Notes: a model not told the origin generated them from the sequence alone. Counted from the stretch's first letter, positions 36,317 through 46,148 are shown. The stretch is 64,000 bases of DNA from UBA4416 sp038327195 (GCA_038327195.1 JBBQKU010000011.1:45455-109454), one strand, 5' to 3'. A program made the numbers and translations.

Positions 36317-37066
36317 ATGCAAACTTATAAAACAATAATCATTGACGACGAAGAAAACAGCCGCAGTAATACAAAAGCAATGCTTGCAGCATATTGCCCT
36401 GAAATAGAGGTAATAGCTGAAGGTGCGAGTGGAATGGAAGGCAAAAAATTAATACAAGATTTAAAACCACATGTTGTTTTTTGCGATATCAATATGCCTG
36501 GTATGACAGGATTAGAGATGATTGATGGCTTAGCACATCGTGATTTTTGTTTAATATTTTTAACGGCTTATAGTGAACATGGAATAAATGCGGTTAAAGC
36601 AGGAGCAATTGATTATCTTTTAAAACCATTATTATTAAAAGAATTGCAAGATGCTGTAAAAAAAGTAGTACATCACTACGAACAAAAAGGAATTCCTGCG
36701 AATACAGCAGCTGTAGATAAAAATTTGGTATTAATTAATCATAGTAAGGGATTTACGTTAATTGATTACAAAGATATAGTTTGGCTTGAGGCTTCAGATA
36801 ATTACACTAATATTTACTTAAGTAATAATAATAATAAAAAGATTGTTGCCTCAAAAACATTAAAAGAATTTGAAGCAATTTTACCCACTAATGTGTTTTT
36901 TAGAATACATCGTTCGTCTTTAATAAATATTGATTATATTAAAGAATATTCAAATGCTGAAGGAGGTACCATTTTAATGTCAGATGGCACTAGCATACAA
37001 GTTTCTAAAGCAAGATCACAAGAATTTGCTGAGTTTTTAAAAACTAGGGCTGTTACCCCGAAATAA
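36317..37066 (+). CDS. LytTR-family response regulator
   Basis: 249 residues. Receiver domain with acidic pocket IIDDEENSR, phospho-acceptor Asp in VVFCDINMPGMTG and Lys in YLLKPLLLKEL. After a short linker, a LytTR DNA-binding domain (IVWLEASDNYTNIYL, FFRIHRSSLINIDYIKE). It is the natural partner of the histidine kinase 72 bases downstream, whose receiver is not fused. Such pairs control envelope, polysaccharide or motility genes; the regulon is not evident here. Confidence 0.95.
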   Translation: MQTYKTIIIDDEENSRSNTKAMLAAYCPEIEVIAEGASGMEGKKLIQDLKPHVVFCDINMPGMTGLEMIDGLAHRDFCLIFLTAYSEHGINAVKAGAIDYLLKPLLLKELQDAVKKVVHHYEQKGIPANTAAVDKNLVLINHSKGFTLIDYKDIVWLEASDNYTNIYLSNNNNKKIVASKTLKEFEAILPTNVFFRIHRSSLINIDYIKEYSNAEGGTILMSDGTSIQVSKARSQEFAEFLKTRAVTPK

Positions 37067-37138
37067 ATTAAAATTAAAGTTTATTTTATTAGTAATTATC
37101 TCATTAAATTCCGAAACTCACTATTTATTAAGCATTAT

Positions 37139-40078
37139 ATGAATAATATGATAGGTAAATATTTAGTGATTGGTTTAATATTATTTATTAAACTAAATAG
37201 TAATGCTCAAAATCGAAGTTTTTCATTTCAACATTTTGGACCAGAAGATGGACTTAGTAACGCAAACATTTTTGCAATTAAACAAGATGTAAATGACATC
37301 CTTTATTTAGCAACAGAAAACGGTATTTATAATTTTGATGGTTACAACTTTTCTAAAATAACACCTCTAACCGCTTTAAAATCGAATTATACAAGAAACA
37401 TAGGGTTTGATTTAGGGAATAAATTGGTAATAATTAATCGCAAAGAAGGAATTTATAATTATGACAATCAAACTAATGTTGCAACACTAAATACATCATT
37501 AAAGTTTAATAATTCAGTTGATGAATTAATTTTCACAAATGATTATACATATTCACTAACCGATCAAATTTCCGTTTCTGCAATTGAAAAAAATACTGGA
37601 AAAATTATTGAAGATGAAATTTTTAATAAAAATAAGGACAATAGAGCATATTGCTTATTTAAAACTAAATCAAATACAATATTAGTTGGCAGATCTGATG
37701 GCTTGTATAATTTTAATAATGGTAAACAAACAAAAATTGAAATAGGAAAAAAGAGTCCAATCTATTCTATAAATGAAGATATAAATGGACTAATTTATTT
37801 AGGAAGCGATAACGCAATTTTCTGTCTAAAAAATAACACTGTTATAAAAACAATACCTATCAAAACACAAAAAACAAATAGTTTTTTTAGTTTTAATAAT
37901 ATCGCTAGCGTTAGTAAAATATTAATTGATAAATACGACAGAATTTGGTTTACAAACACGCCAGACGATAATTTATTTGTAATAGAAGCTGGAATAACCT
38001 ACAATGTATTTGACATACTTGGTATTGACAAAGTATTAGTTAACTGCATCATTAAAGACAGTGATGAAAATATTTGGATTGGTACTTTTAATGATGGTGT
38101 TTATTTTATTCAAAATTCATTATTTAAAAACATAAATTATACTTCAGGAAAAAAAATATTACCAGTTAATTGTGCAACATTTATAAATAATAACATTTGC
38201 GTAGGAACTATTAATGGTTTATTTATTTATGATAAAATGACTTGTAACACACAAACAATTGTGCCGCCAGATGAACTATTTAGAGAAGAGATATTCGGAA
38301 TTAGCCCAAATCATAAAAACGTTATTTACTCTAAAACAAACTCCATTTCAAACTTGGTAAAATCAAGTTTAATAAATGATGAACATTACAACTTCATTCC
38401 ATTACCATCTCGATTATTTGAATATACAGCAAATCCAAACATAGCTTACCTTGCTGATGGTACGGCAACACTATATAAGATTAGTAATTTTAATTCTCAG
38501 AAATATACAATAATTGATACCCTTATTTCATTTGCTGATTACAGAACAAAAATAAATAGTGTTTATGATAATAATGAAAATGTTTTTGTAGGAACCTCAG
38601 AAGGATTATCACTATATAACCATAAAACAAAATTATATAAACAATTTAAAAGTGATTATTTTAATTATAACATTAATCATATTCAAAATCATAACCATAA
38701 AACATATTTAGCCCATGATAACGGCATTACAATCTTTGAAGATTCAACTTTAATTCAACAAGTGGGTGAACATCGCTTAACTTCTGTAAAAAAAATTAAA
38801 TTTTACAAAAACAAAATCTGGATTGCCACATTAGATGGGCTTTTTATATGTGATGAGATTTTTAATCCAATTGCTATTTACAATAAAACAAATGGCTTAC
38901 AATCAAATACAATTAATGATATTGTTTTTGACAATGACAATTGCTGTATTTGTACAAACAAAGGCACAACACTTTGTTCTATAAATGATTTACTAAAAAC
39001 ATTTAAAATTCCAAAAAAACCATTCATTACATCTTTAGAAGTAGACGAAAAAAAATCACATTCATTTAACTTCAACAATATTCAATTACAAAGCTCAGAA
39101 AGTGATGTCATTATTAATTTCATTAGCCCATTTTTTATAAAGCCAAATAAACAATTTTACAAATATAAATTTGATAAAAGCCGCTGGTTGAATCTTGAAA
39201 ACACGCAAGTTCATTTAACTTCCATTGAAGGAGGAAAACACACGCTTGAAATTATGTGTTCATATGATAACATTAATTGGTCAGAATCAATTAAAATTGA
39301 AATCAAAAAAGATACTCCTTTTAAACAAACAATTTGGTTTACGCTAAGTATAATTCTAGGGTCGTTATTATTTCTAAGTATCATTTCTTATTTTATTATT
39401 ACAAGGATTAAAAGAAATGCAACAAAAAGGGTACAAGAAGACCGCCAAGTTAATTTATTAAAGCATCAGGCAATGAACTCTTTAATGAGTCCACATTTTA
39501 TTTTCAATTCTTTAACGAGCATTCAAAATTACATTAATTTAAACGACTCTTTAAAGGCAAGCGAATATTTAGCAAAATTTTCCAGGTTAATTCGAATGAT
39601 TATTGAAAAAGCTGCTCAAAGCGAAATTCTTCTAAGTGAAGAAATTATAAGACTAAACTATTACCTCGATTTAGAAAAAGAACGATTTAAAGGCAAATTT
39701 GATTTTTTTGTTGAAGTTGATCCAACTTTAAACACATCTGAAATTAAAATTCCAAATATGATTATTCAACCCTACGCTGAAAATTCAATCATACACGGTA
39801 TTTTACCAAAACACCAACATGGAAATTTATTCATTCGATTTAAAAAAGAAAATGAAAAAACTTTATTAATTATTATAGAAGATGATGGAATTGGCTATAA
39901 TAAGGCTAAAGAAAATGCCAAGGCTGGTCATAAATCGTTAGGAACAAAAACTATTGAAAACATTTTAGAATTAAACACAAAATTAACTGGAAAAAAACAA
40001 AAAGTTGAAATTATTGATAAAGAAGATTTAGATAAATCACATCATGGAACGTTGATTACCATTACACTTCAAATATAA
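37139..40078 (+). CDS. Two-component propeller sensor histidine kinase (LytS type)
   Basis: 979 residues. Signal peptide (LVIGLILFIKLNSNAQ). A long periplasmic part of WD-like two-component propeller repeats runs from about residue 30 to 620 (FDGYNFSKI, IWIGTFNDGVYFI, IWIATLDGLFI), followed by a Y_Y_Y-like immunoglobulin domain, one membrane segment near residues 735-755 and a cytoplasmic kinase. The kinase has the phospho-acceptor His in MSPHFIFNSLTSIQNYI, an N-box region IQPYAENSIIHGI and GLG-like EDDGIGYNKAK. It is of the LytS/his_kinase class, not a classical HisKA. The upstream LytTR regulator is its evident partner. Confidence 0.94.
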   Translation: MNNMIGKYLVIGLILFIKLNSNAQNRSFSFQHFGPEDGLSNANIFAIKQDVNDILYLATENGIYNFDGYNFSKITPLTALKSNYTRNIGFDLGNKLVIINRKEGIYNYDNQTNVATLNTSLKFNNSVDELIFTNDYTYSLTDQISVSAIEKNTGKIIEDEIFNKNKDNRAYCLFKTKSNTILVGRSDGLYNFNNGKQTKIEIGKKSPIYSINEDINGLIYLGSDNAIFCLKNNTVIKTIPIKTQKTNSFFSFNNIASVSKILIDKYDRIWFTNTPDDNLFVIEAGITYNVFDILGIDKVLVNCIIKDSDENIWIGTFNDGVYFIQNSLFKNINYTSGKKILPVNCATFINNNICVGTINGLFIYDKMTCNTQTIVPPDELFREEIFGISPNHKNVIYSKTNSISNLVKSSLINDEHYNFIPLPSRLFEYTANPNIAYLADGTATLYKISNFNSQKYTIIDTLISFADYRTKINSVYDNNENVFVGTSEGLSLYNHKTKLYKQFKSDYFNYNINHIQNHNHKTYLAHDNGITIFEDSTLIQQVGEHRLTSVKKIKFYKNKIWIATLDGLFICDEIFNPIAIYNKTNGLQSNTINDIVFDNDNCCICTNKGTTLCSINDLLKTFKIPKKPFITSLEVDEKKSHSFNFNNIQLQSSESDVIINFISPFFIKPNKQFYKYKFDKSRWLNLENTQVHLTSIEGGKHTLEIMCSYDNINWSESIKIEIKKDTPFKQTIWFTLSIILGSLLFLSIISYFIITRIKRNATKRVQEDRQVNLLKHQAMNSLMSPHFIFNSLTSIQNYINLNDSLKASEYLAKFSRLIRMIIEKAAQSEILLSEEIIRLNYYLDLEKERFKGKFDFFVEVDPTLNTSEIKIPNMIIQPYAENSIIHGILPKHQHGNLFIRFKKENEKTLLIIIEDDGIGYNKAKENAKAGHKSLGTKTIENILELNTKLTGKKQKVEIIDKEDLDKSHHGTLITITLQI

Positions 40079-40136
40079 ACAATCAATATTTTATAATTTA
40101 ATAAAAATTAACCTCAACGCTTATATAATAGCATTA

Positions 40137-41153
40137 ATTTTAAATAAAATAAAAAAAATAAGGAACATATTTATTACTTTTTTCTGCATATTTTTATTGC
40201 AAGCAAAAGCTCAAACAAAACCGATAAAATTTTTGTCTGACACTACATTCGTATGCCTTGGTGATTCTATCCTTATAAGTTTCAAAGAAGAACAAGTCAG
40301 TAAAAATGCTGTTATACAATGGGATACACCTTATGGTTCAATATATAATTCTAAACAATATTTTTTAAAATTTAAAGGACAATATTTTTTAAAAATTAGA
40401 GATGGAAAAAAAACATATAATGAATCTACTTATGTTAAAATATTTGACAAACCAAAAATAAATATTAGAGACACTTTTTTGTGTACAGGCTCACTTTTAA
40501 ACATAATCACAAAGAATAAAGCCTATAAATATACTTGGAGTACAACCGAAAATACAGACAATATTAAAATTGAAAAGCCTAATAAATATTGGGTAAAGGT
40601 TTCAAATAAAGCCTGCAGTTACATTGATACATTTAAAGTAATTGGGTTTGTAGGTACAATTCCTAACTTTGGAAAAGAGTTAATTGTTTGCGAAAGTGAG
40701 CCTAACAAAACACTATCTGTAAAAGCCCCAAGTGATGTAAAACTATATTGGAATACTGGTTCAAATTCCAATTCAATAAACGCAACTAAAGAAGGTGTGT
40801 ATTGGGTTAAGTCAGTTTCAAAAAATTGTGGTTCCAAAACTGATAGTGTTTATGTGAAATATAAAAACTGTGATTGTGAAATTTATATTCCAAACAGCTT
40901 TACTCCTAATGATGATGATCGCAATGATTTATTTTCAGTAAATTTTCAGTGCGATTATAGTTATTATTCAATGGTAATTACAGATAGGTGGGGAAATATT
41001 GTGTTTAACTCAAATAACATTAATTTAAAATGGGATGGTAAATTTAAAAGTAATCCTTGCCCTGATGATGTGTATGTATATCGTCTAGAAGTAGTTCAAA
41101 AAAGTAATGATAAAAAAGTAATCCGAAACGGAAAAATTTCACTATTTAGATAA
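40137..41153 (+). CDS. CHU_C / gliding-motility C-terminal domain protein, non-ATG start
   Basis: The conventional start would be the TTG at 40197, but that removes most of a signal peptide that is plainly encoded just upstream: in frame from 40143 it reads NKIKKIRNIFITFFCIFLL, then QAKAQ. No ATG precedes it, so the start is ATT 40137, TTA 40140 or similar, and I give ATT. The mature protein has Ig-like modules, several Cys-Trp pairs, and a C-terminal gliding-motility-associated domain: FIPNSFTPNDDDRND-like IYIPNSFTPNDDDRNDLFSV, then RWGNIVFNS, KWDGKF, DDVYVYRLEV. Members are T9SS cargo and adhesins. Confidence 0.85.
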   Translation: MLNKIKKIRNIFITFFCIFLLQAKAQTKPIKFLSDTTFVCLGDSILISFKEEQVSKNAVIQWDTPYGSIYNSKQYFLKFKGQYFLKIRDGKKTYNESTYVKIFDKPKINIRDTFLCTGSLLNIITKNKAYKYTWSTTENTDNIKIEKPNKYWVKVSNKACSYIDTFKVIGFVGTIPNFGKELIVCESEPNKTLSVKAPSDVKLYWNTGSNSNSINATKEGVYWVKSVSKNCGSKTDSVYVKYKNCDCEIYIPNSFTPNDDDRNDLFSVNFQCDYSYYSMVITDRWGNIVFNSNNINLKWDGKFKSNPCPDDVYVYRLEVVQKSNDKKVIRNGKISLFR

Positions 41154-41161
41154 ATAGTAAT

Positions 41162-41887
41162 TTATTTTTTATCAGCTAAATAAATTGCAGCTAATCCAAA
41201 ATTTAAAGATTGATAACTTGCATTTGAATATCCGCATCTATTCAAAATAGCAACAAAATTTTCATTATCAGGAAATGCTTTTATAGACTCAGGCAAATAA
41301 GTATAAGCACGTGCATCTTTTGAAAAAAGTTTTCCTAAGGTTGGCGTTACGTATTTAAAATAAAATTTATAAAATTGCTTAAATGGAAATTTACGGGGTG
41401 TAGAAAATTCTAATATGCAAATTTGTCCACCAGATTTTAAAATACGATTCATATTTATTAAACCTTTTTCTAGGTTCTGAAAATTTCGAACTCCAAATCC
41501 TACTGTAATTGCATCTATAGAATTATCTGGCAAATCACATGTTTCAGCGTCACCATATATTAATGAAATTTTATCTTCCTGTTTTATTTTTTTTATTTTC
41601 TCTCGCCCAAACTTCATCATTCCTTCACTTATATCAATTCCAACAATTTTAGCAGGATTTAATTTCAGTGCGCCAATTGCAAAATCTGCTGTGCCAGTAG
41701 CCACATCTAAAATATACTTTGGGTTATTTTTTGAGATTAATGTAATGCATTTTTTTCTCCATCCTTTATGAATTCCTAAAGAAAGTAACGAATTTAAAAA
41801 ATCGTAACGAAATGCAATGTTATTAAACATTTCCGCTACTTGATCTTTTTTTGAATCCGAATTATTATAAGGTGTGATTGATTCCAT
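41162..41887 (-). CDS. menG: Demethylmenaquinone methyltransferase
   Basis: 241 residues, class I SAM-dependent methyltransferase. Motif I is LDVATGTADFAIGAL, and the UbiE/MenG signature is AFRYDFLNSLLSLGIHKGWRK-like at residues about 25-48 with FRYDFLNSLLSLG. A second motif GGQICILEFSTP and a C-terminal FGLAAIYLADKK complete it. It methylates demethylmenaquinone in the respiratory quinone pathway (or serves as UbiE in ubiquinone makers; menaquinone is expected in this phylum). The stop lies 8 bases from the converging CHU_C gene. Confidence 0.95.
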   Translation of the reverse strand: MESITPYNNSDSKKDQVAEMFNNIAFRYDFLNSLLSLGIHKGWRKKCITLISKNNPKYILDVATGTADFAIGALKLNPAKIVGIDISEGMMKFGREKIKKIKQEDKISLIYGDAETCDLPDNSIDAITVGFGVRNFQNLEKGLINMNRILKSGGQICILEFSTPRKFPFKQFYKFYFKYVTPTLGKLFSKDARAYTYLPESIKAFPDNENFVAILNRCGYSNASYQSLNFGLAAIYLADKK

Positions 41888-41907
41888 TTTAAGTTTATTT
41901 TATTTTC

Positions 41908-42018
41908 AACACAGAGGTTATTGGTTTATTTTCATCATAGAGATTATGAGATTAAGAGTTCGCTGAGTTTTTTTGTTTTATTAATTCTATGAACTCTCTA
42001 ACTCTTAATCCCTGTGTT
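41908..42018. repeat. Imperfect inverted repeat between menG and rfaE1
   Basis: Outer arms AACACAG (41908-41914) and CTGTGTT (42012-42018), inner arms ATTAAGAGTT (41951-41960) and AACTCTTAAT (42000-42009), both perfect. It resembles dispersed CACAGAG/CTCTGTG elements seen in Bacteroidota. No gene is within. Confidence 0.55.
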
Positions 42019-42045
42019 TAAAAACGCTAAATTCTTTTTCTTTCC

Positions 42046-43062
42046 TTATTTCACGAAGTCTAACTTCAATGATTCTTCTAATAACTGTTCCTTATTAACA
42101 GGAACAACGCCAATTTGTTCACACACTAATCCACCAGCTAAATTAGAAATGTGTGCAATAACAATCGGATTAACGTGTAAAGCCATCAGTAAAGATGCAA
42201 TACTAATTACAGTATCTCCTGCGCCACTAACATCTGCAATACTTCTTATATGCGCCGGGGTATGTTCCTTTATAGAACGAGAATTTATAATTACACCTTT
42301 TTCTGCAAGGGTTACAAGAGCTGTATCAAATTTTTGTTTTACTCTAAAGCTACTAATTGCTCGTTGTAATTCATTTATATTATCTGAACTTATATCCAAT
42401 TTTAAACCTTCTCGTAATTCTTTTAAATTAGGCTTAAATAATGTTACTCCTTTGTAAGCGTTAAAATTTCTTTTTTTAGGATCAACGCATGTTGGTATAC
42501 CTTTACTTTTAGCTAATTCTACAACTTTTGAAATTAATTTTGGTGTAATTAATCCTTTATTATAATCCTCAAATAATATGCAATCAATTTTTTCGTGTTG
42601 TATGATATATGAAATTAATGTAATCAATTGTTGTGTTTCGGAAGGAGTTATATCTTCCTCCACTTCTTCGTCTATTCTTAAAAGCTGTGTATTATTTCCA
42701 ATTACTCGTGTTTTTTCGGTTGTAATTCGAGTACGAGATTTTAATATTCCTTTTTGACTTAATTTTTGAGTCTTTAATAATTCTAAAAAATTTTGTCCTT
42801 CAAGGTCGATACCGATTACAGAACATAAAATTGGATTTGCACCCATTGCTTGTATATTTAGCGCCACATTTGCCGCTCCGCCTAAACGTTTTTCCTTTTT
42901 AGTAACCGCAATTATTGGAACTGGTGCTTCAGGAGAAATGCGATTTACCTTTCCCCACATGTAACTATCAATCATGACGTCACCAATTATTAAAACATTT
43001 AAATTATTAAATGATTTAAATATTTCGCGAATGTGTTCTTTTTTTACTGAGAATTTTTTCAT
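42046..43062 (-). CDS. rfaE1: D-glycero-beta-D-manno-heptose-7-phosphate kinase (HldE domain I)
   Basis: 338 residues, a PfkB-family sugar kinase. The start LIIGDVMIDSYMWGKVNRISPEAPVPI (residues about 20-45) is the signature of heptose-7-phosphate kinases, with RLGGAANVALNI and the C-terminal catalytic loop DVSGAGDTV (catalytic Asp in GAGD). Domain II (adenylyltransferase) is absent, so this is the kinase-only form; the partner transferase is not in the window. It prepares ADP-heptose for lipopolysaccharide core. Confidence 0.93.
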   Translation of the reverse strand: MKKFSVKKEHIREIFKSFNNLNVLIIGDVMIDSYMWGKVNRISPEAPVPIIAVTKKEKRLGGAANVALNIQAMGANPILCSVIGIDLEGQNFLELLKTQKLSQKGILKSRTRITTEKTRVIGNNTQLLRIDEEVEEDITPSETQQLITLISYIIQHEKIDCILFEDYNKGLITPKLISKVVELAKSKGIPTCVDPKKRNFNAYKGVTLFKPNLKELREGLKLDISSDNINELQRAISSFRVKQKFDTALVTLAEKGVIINSRSIKEHTPAHIRSIADVSGAGDTVISIASLLMALHVNPIVIAHISNLAGGLVCEQIGVVPVNKEQLLEESLKLDFVK

Positions 43063-43111
43063 TTAAGAGCAATACTGTTTATAGAAAAAAATTATATGAT
43101 TCTTTTTTTAA

Positions 43112-44305
43112 TTATTTTAATTTTTCAATTGCTTCTTTCATTCTTTTTAAAGCTTCAATTAATTTATCTTCAGAAGTAGCATATGAAAAGCGAATGTATT
43201 TATCATCACCAAAGGCTGCGCCTGGTACTAAAGCAACATAAGCAACATCTAACAAATACATTGATAAATCTGTTGCGTTGTTTATAGTAAATCCGTTATA
43301 CGATTTTCCAAATAAAGCAGATACTTCAGGATAAACATAAAATGCGCCTTGTGGTGTGTTAGTTTTAAGTCCCGGAATATCCTTCATTAAACTCAAAACT
43401 AAATCTCTTCTTTTTAAAAATGCATCTCGCATATAGTGAGTACTTTCTGCAGGTAAATCCATTGCAGCATGCATCGCTTTTTGTGTGATACTACAAGTAG
43501 CAGAAGTAAATTGTCCTTGCATTTTATCACAAGCTTGAGCAATCCATTTTGGAGCTGCCATAATTCCACCTCTCCAACCTGTCATAGCAAAACCCTTTGA
43601 AACACCATTAATTGTAATCACTCTATCTTTGATGTCTGCAAACTGCGCCATACTTTCATGTCCACCAACAAAATTTATATGCTCATAAATTTCATCACTA
43701 ATAATATAAAGCTCGTCATATTTTTTTATGACGTCTGCAATTTCACGAAGTTCTTGTTTACTATAAACAGAACCTGTTGGATTACACGGCGTACTAAAAA
43801 TCATCATTCGAGTTTTTGGCGTAATGTGTTTTTCAATTTGAGCAGCCGTAACTTTAAAATCGTTTTCAATTTCCGCATCAATCATAACTGGAGTTCCACC
43901 AGCTAATTTTAAAATCTCTAAATAACTTACCCAAAATGGAGTTGGAATTAAAACTTCATCTCCAGGATTAATTAAACATAAAACAGCGTTCGCAATACTT
44001 TGCTTTGCTCCAGTTGAAACAACTATTTCATCCGCTGTATAATCTAAATTATTATCTCGTTTAAATTTTCTAGCAATAGCTTCTCGCAATTCAACATACC
44101 CACTCACATGAGTATAATAACTAAAATTATCATTTATAGCCTTAATTGCAGCTTGCTTAATAACTTCTGGAGTAGCAAAATCTGGCTCTCCTAAACTTAA
44201 ACTTATTATATCAATTCCTTGTGCTTTTAGCTCACGACTTTTTCTTGCCATTGCTATTGTTTGAGATTCGGAAATAAGATTTATTCTATCTGATAAATGT
44301 GCCAT
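43112..44305 (-). CDS. Class I PLP aminotransferase (aspartate aminotransferase type)
   Basis: 397 residues, fold type I. NLISESQTIAMARKSRELKAQG opens the protein (given as residues 9-30), followed by ISLSLGEPDFATP, the PLP region TPCNPTGSVYSKQE and the Schiff-base lysine in NGVSKGFAMTGWRGG. The C-terminal Arg in YIRFSYATS binds the substrate carboxylate. It is most likely an aspartate aminotransferase of the Iα/Iγ kind; aromatic or other preferences are not excluded. A single gene on this strand with 170 bases upstream. Confidence 0.94.
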   Translation of the reverse strand: MAHLSDRINLISESQTIAMARKSRELKAQGIDIISLSLGEPDFATPEVIKQAAIKAINDNFSYYTHVSGYVELREAIARKFKRDNNLDYTADEIVVSTGAKQSIANAVLCLINPGDEVLIPTPFWVSYLEILKLAGGTPVMIDAEIENDFKVTAAQIEKHITPKTRMMIFSTPCNPTGSVYSKQELREIADVIKKYDELYIISDEIYEHINFVGGHESMAQFADIKDRVITINGVSKGFAMTGWRGGIMAAPKWIAQACDKMQGQFTSATCSITQKAMHAAMDLPAESTHYMRDAFLKRRDLVLSLMKDIPGLKTNTPQGAFYVYPEVSALFGKSYNGFTINNATDLSMYLLDVAYVALVPGAAFGDDKYIRFSYATSEDKLIEALKRMKEAIEKLK

Positions 44306-44475
44306 TTGTTTTTTATTTAATGCGTAACAAATCTAATAATTTGAATAAGAATACAAACTTATTTTAAATTAATTTATTCAATTGTTTGTTATCAACTTCT
44401 TTTGTATTAAACCAAATAATTAACCAATTTTAAATTCAGTTAACTTTACTATCAAACTAGGATAAAAATTAAAAG

Positions 44476-44883
44476 ATGAATTACTGGATTATTAAATCTG
44501 AACCATTTAAATATAGTTGGGATCAGTTTAAAAAAGATAAAAAAACTTGCTGGGATGGTGTTCGAAATTATCAAGCTCGAAATAATTTAAAAGCTATGAA
44601 AAAAGGCGACTTATTGCTATTTTATCACAGTAATGAAGGTATGTGCATTGTCGGAATTGCAAAAGTTGTTAAAGAATATTATCAAGACCCAACAACTACT
44701 GAAGAAGCTTGGGTAAGTGTTGATGTGGCTCCATTTAAAACCCTTAAAATTCCTGTTACTTTAGCGCAAATTAAAGCAGACGAATACTTAAAAGAAATGC
44801 AATTAGTGAAACTTCAGCGTTTATCAGTAGGAATTGTTAAACCTGAAGAGTTTGATAGAATTTGCTTATTAGGTGGCTTATAA
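44476..44883 (+). CDS. EVE-domain (PUA-like) protein
   Basis: 135 residues, the length of a stand-alone EVE domain. The start YWIIKSEPFKYSWDQF, then WDGVRNYQARNNLKAMKKGDLLLFYHSN and GIVKPEEFDRI are typical. EVE domains bind modified bases in DNA or RNA; members occur in restriction systems but also as ordinary single genes such as this one. No methylase or nuclease gene is adjacent. Function in the cell is unknown. Confidence 0.93.
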   Translation: MNYWIIKSEPFKYSWDQFKKDKKTCWDGVRNYQARNNLKAMKKGDLLLFYHSNEGMCIVGIAKVVKEYYQDPTTTEEAWVSVDVAPFKTLKIPVTLAQIKADEYLKEMQLVKLQRLSVGIVKPEEFDRICLLGGL

Positions 44884-44917
44884 AAATTGTAAAAAATAAT
44901 ATTTAAAAAACGAAACT

Positions 44918-45454
44918 ATGAACTCTATTAAATTAATTATATTAACTCTTTTCCTTTTTTTAGTATATCAAAATTTTGCTCAAATAAAAAAACCATTTCC
45001 TAGCTTAATTGGTCATACACTTGAAGGGGCCGCAGTCTCTTTACCTGAAAAATCAGCTAAAAAATTCACCATTATTGGAATTTGTTATAAAAGAAGTGCT
45101 GAAGAAAATTTAAAAACTTGGATTCAACCGATGTATGACATTTTTGTAGCAAAACCTAAAGGCACAGATTATTTTGATGTTGCTAGCTACTTTGATGTAA
45201 ATTACTATTTCATCCCATTAATTAGTGGATTTAAGAAAGCTGCTGCTGATTTTAAAGCTGCTACACAAAAAGAACTATGGGAAAATGTAATAGACTGTGA
45301 TACAGACATCAAGATATTAAAATCTCAACTTAGTCCAACGGACGATAATCAACCCTATTTTTACGTCATAGATTTAACAGGAAAAATAGTAGAAGTAGTA
45401 TCCGGTAAATATTCAGAAGCGAAAATGGATAAAATTCAAGAAGCTATAGATTAA
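44918..45454 (+). CDS. Exported thioredoxin-fold-like protein without CxxC
   Basis: 178 residues. Signal peptide LIILTLFLFLVYQNFAQ. The mature part begins PFPSLIGHTLEGAAVSLPEKSAKKFTIIGICYKRSAEENL (residues about 25-65), which looks like the AhpC/ATP10-type thioredoxin-like start, but the redox pair is reduced to a single Cys (ICYKRSA). A C-terminal PYFYVIDLTGKIVEVVSG fits strand four and five of the fold. I would not call it a redox enzyme. It starts 34 bases after the EVE gene. Confidence 0.75.
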   Translation: MNSIKLIILTLFLFLVYQNFAQIKKPFPSLIGHTLEGAAVSLPEKSAKKFTIIGICYKRSAEENLKTWIQPMYDIFVAKPKGTDYFDVASYFDVNYYFIPLISGFKKAAADFKAATQKELWENVIDCDTDIKILKSQLSPTDDNQPYFYVIDLTGKIVEVVSGKYSEAKMDKIQEAID

Positions 45455-45653
45455 TTTTAAACTTCCTTTTTATAAAAAATGGGATTTGAATGTTTTTGAA
45501 CTAGAAATAGTCATTAATAATCCGTCAAAATGGATAAAAAAACCACTAACTTATTAAGATTACTATAATCATGAGTTACTGGTATGTTTAAATGATTAAG
45601 ATTTAACCTTAAGTATACAATTTAATGTAACTTGCGTTATAAATTAAATTATA

Positions 45654-46148
45654 ATGTGTAAATCATTGCTTATCAGTTTGTTTGTTATTGTTTTTGCAAG
45701 TTTTAAGGCGCAAAACATTAACTATCCTTCTATTCAAAAAGAAATTAAATCTGCTTTTCCCGAAATAGATTTTTCCAATAAATTATTAGTATTAACAATT
45801 TGGAATTCAAAAGATATTACGTCTAGAGAAATGAATAAAGAAATGATTCGTGTTTGTGAAATATACAAAAACGCAAAGTTAAAGGACGGTATCAAAGGTA
45901 TTGTTTTTGTATCTTTTTCAAGTGATGATAATGAAATGCAATATTCTATCTGCATGAAAAAAGACAATAATAATTATCAATATTCTATTTGTGATTTTAA
46001 ATCATTCTCAAATAATTCCAAACTTTTTAAAATGGAAGTCAATCAATCAATTAAAAACTTAACCTTTAATAATAATGGTGTTTTGATCTATCAAAACCTT
46101 GAAACTGTCCATATATTTAAATCATTTAACGCCTTATTAACACGATAA
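45654..46148 (+). CDS. Small exported protein upstream of adhesin gene
   Basis: 164 residues with a signal peptide (LLISLFVIVFASFKAQ). The mature part has the topology of a thioredoxin-like domain (KLLVLTIWNSKDITSREMNKEMIRV and GIVFVSFSSDDNEMQYSICMKKDN regions), but the active-site cysteine pair is missing (WNSKDITS where WCxxC would be). The last stop base overlaps the start of the giant gene downstream, so the two are translationally coupled. A role in assembly or secretion of that protein is possible but unproven. Confidence 0.78.
   Translation: MCKSLLISLFVIVFASFKAQNINYPSIQKEIKSAFPEIDFSNKLLVLTIWNSKDITSREMNKEMIRVCEIYKNAKLKDGIKGIVFVSFSSDDNEMQYSICMKKDNNNYQYSICDFKSFSNNSKLFKMEVNQSIKNLTFNNNGVLIYQNLETVHIFKSFNALLTR

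Noticed and set aside
37139..40078. Possible hybrid one-component kinase with fused regulator
   Set aside because: The gene has no receiver or DNA-binding domain at its end; the LytTR regulator is a separate gene upstream.
44476..44883. EVE-domain protein as part of a restriction or defence system
   Set aside because: No methylase, nuclease or helicase lies near; it is a stand-alone gene between metabolic genes.
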